Positions 62,844 to 64,000 of a stretch of 64,000 bases of DNA are shown here, one piece after another. The stretch is taken from positions 2,314,501-2,378,500 of the forward strand of contig NZ_AP024086.1 in the NCBI RefSeq assembly GCF_019703855.1, written 5' to 3'. Position 1 is the stretch's first letter. Each line of letters starts with the position of its first letter. The DNA comes from Desulfomarina profundi (lineage in GTDB: Bacteria > Desulfobacterota > Desulfobulbia > Desulfobulbales > Desulfocapsaceae). The position numbers were made by a program, and so were the translations under genes. The notes under the pieces are model-generated. The model saw nothing but the letters and a program-made list of their open reading frames with translations, made no database searches and was not told the DNA's origin.

Positions 62844-63299
62844 TTCATGGTTGAGTTTACCAAGCAATTTCCAATCAAAGAGGAAGAACTTTCTTAATAT
62901 CTTGGGATGGAAAAAACTTATTGCCAGTGAGGTACGGGATAACGTACCGTTTCCTTGAGATGATGGCCGAACTGGACCACTTTTTTGTTATGGCAGCTTA
63001 GGCAGGTAAGCGACCGAAGGGAGACTCCGAAACCATCTTCCTCGACATGAAAATGCCAAAATAAATTCATGATGACAGTCAAGGCACTTGGTGCGAGCAA
63101 AGCCTTGATGGAGGTCACCACATTCAAGGTATTTATTCACTATATGCGAGATTACCGGACGGTAAAACCCATATTGCTCCTGAAAAAGCTCGTCATAGCG
63201 CTCTTCGAAATCAAAGAAGTGGCCATCCAGGAGTTTCCACAGGGAGGTTTCCTGAGGCTTTCTTCTTTTATAGACACCGGCAATGTCGCTGCATTCCAT
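62844..63299 (-). pseudogene. IS91-family transposase, N-terminal fragment with frameshifts
   Basis: The first part has QEQYGFYRPVISHIVNKYLE, CGDLHQGFARTKCLDCHHEFILAFSC, the zinc-finger start of IS91 transposases. A ~25-bp insertion shifts the frame; CLSCHNKKVVQFGHHLKETV then continues, and after another shift FFHPKILRKFFLFDWKLLGKL. All three match one IS91 protein in order. The remaining catalytic part is missing, cut off by the IS1380 fragment. Confidence 0.82.
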
Positions 63300-63452
63300 G
63301 CTATGCCCCTCTGGCTGGTAGAAGAGCTATGGGAGCAGCAGGTTCTTACATTTTTCCTATGTCATGGATATAGTTGTAGGAGTGCTGCGCGAAAATACCG
63401 AGAAAAAAGTTATCTTTTAGGTTGATCTAAAAAAGCGATTACCTATCACCTG

Positions 63453-63590
63453 ACCGGAATCTCGTCCGGAAACTGAAAATTTTTCTTTATTTTTGAAGTG
63501 CAGGATTGAGATTTAAATTCTTCGAGTTTCAGGAAACATAATAGATGAAAAAAACGATTACTTTTGGTCCACCTTCATGTTATAGTCCCG
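63453..63590 (+). repeat. dispersed repeat, copy B, with likely lemA promoter
   Basis: Carries the 49-bp core (63520-63568) identical to 47394-47442. Compared with copy A it has about 20 extra bp before the core. Just after the core is an extended -10-like TGTTATAGT (63578-63586), 33 bp upstream of the lemA ATG. A -35 box is weak. Confidence 0.75.
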
Positions 63591-63618
63591 GATTAATCAT
63601 TTCTTACCAGGAGAACTT

Positions 63619-64000
63619 ATGATCCGTTTAACTCGTTCCGTACTGCTGTTTTTTGTTATTATTTCTCTTGCAGGCTGTGGTTACAACTCTCTTCAGGTCA
63701 AAGAAGAGGCCGTTTTCAAAACCTGGGCCGACGTGGAATCGACCCTGCAGCGGCGTGCAGACCTTATTCCCAACCTGGTAGAGACTGTCAAGGGATACGC
63801 GAAACACGAGGCAGAAACCCTGGAAGCGGTGATCAATGCGCGCTCCAAAGCCGGTGCTGTCCAGCTCACTACCGACGACCTGAGTGATCCGGCCGCGATG
63901 CAGAAACTCCAGGCTGCCCAGGGAGGGCTGACCAGCGCACTCTCCAAACTCATGCTGGTTGTGGAACGATATCCCGACCTGAAGGCAAACCAGAATTTTC
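63619..64000 (+). CDS. lemA: LemA-family lipoprotein (runs off the right edge)
   Basis: 127 codons are in the window, still open at the edge. Ribosome-binding site CAGGAG 6 nt from the ATG. The signal peptide ends in a lipobox (ISLAGC, Cys at residue 20), so it is probably a membrane-anchored lipoprotein. LemA signatures: [40 protein letters not shown] and ARSKAG, then the long helical bundle. LemA is often next to HtpX/TPM-domain protein genes, which may lie outside the window. The function of LemA is not established; it is linked to membrane quality control. Confidence 0.95.
   Translation, partial: MIRLTRSVLLFFVIISLAGCGYNSLQVKEEAVFKTWADVESTLQRRADLIPNLVETVKGYAKHEAETLEAVINARSKAGAVQLTTDDLSDPAAMQKLQAAQGGLTSALSKLMLVVERYPDLKANQNF

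Noticed and set aside
63069-63425. 118-codon plus-strand frame near the right edge
   Set aside because: Antisense to the IS91 fragment, which has clear protein similarity on the minus strand.

Overview
The window looks like chromosome from an anaerobic, probably sulfur-metabolising member of the Desulfobacterota (Desulfobulbales-like). This is inferred from gene content only: a Tat-exported superoxide-reductase-type protein, a UGA-encoded selenocysteine protein, a DUF3786 Fe-S protein, PEP-CTERM and CFI-box-CTERM surface proteins, several GG-N10-GC sigma-54-type promoters, and two-component and c-di-GMP signalling. No rRNA operon, CRISPR array or replication origin was seen.

Region by region. 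0-2 kb: the tail of a membrane Ser/Thr kinase fused to an FGE-like domain, then its PP2C phosphatase. 2-3.2 kb: a SHOCT membrane protein and a Met-rich ZraP/CpxP-like periplasmic protein behind a sigma-54-type promoter with palindromic sites. 3.3-7.6 kb: a Cys-rich exported protein and an M14 carboxypeptidase split by a 1,638-bp insertion sequence; removing the IS and one 4-bp target duplication restores a 516-residue frame. 7.6-12.3 kb: apparent remnant of an island integrated at tRNA-Phe. The intact tRNA is at 12228-12303 and a 49-bp copy of its 3' half is at 7642-7690. Between them lie IS66 and IS1634 fragments, a PEP-CTERM gene with its own sigma-54-type promoter, and a second identical copy of the IS in opposite orientation. 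12.4-17.1 kb: a zinc-ribbon acidic protein, nadC and valS (valS broken by one base in a homopolymer). 17.4-25.8 kb: surface proteins, a dGTPase-like HD hydrolase, DUF3465, ogt, DUF3786, and a hybrid histidine kinase with a periplasmic binding protein.

26-36.2 kb: a polysaccharide O-acetylation locus read leftward (hexapeptide acyltransferase, propeller/LamG-like protein, MBOAT, two AlgJ/AlgX-like proteins), preceded by a GT-C-like membrane protein and an exported protein. Miniature inverted-repeat elements sit just upstream of two start codons here. 36.8-47.4 kb: eno, trmO, a small CxxCxGxG protein, the selenoprotein of the DsbA/FrnE family, a macro-domain protein, an alpha/beta hydrolase, a YpeA-like acetyltransferase, a CHASE4-PAS-GGDEF protein, the superoxide-reductase-like protein, a response regulator, nudC (also frameshifted in a homopolymer) and an EamA transporter.

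47.5-58 kb: the most system-like locus. Eight leftward genes (SDR, GcvPA-like, GcvPB-like, AcoX/NAD-kinase-like, and a four-gene polar-amino-acid ABC transporter) lie behind a sigma-54-type promoter with upstream TGTCAA repeats, and a divergent sigma-54 activator flanks them. There is no GcvH or GcvT, so this appears to be an inducible uptake and degradation pathway for an unidentified amino acid or amine. 58-61.5 kb: a three-gene rve/AAA+ transposon bounded exactly by 26-bp direct repeats. 61.6-63.4 kb: degraded IS91, IS1380 and DUF4143 fragments. The window ends inside a lemA-family gene whose upstream region repeats a sequence from 47.4 kb.
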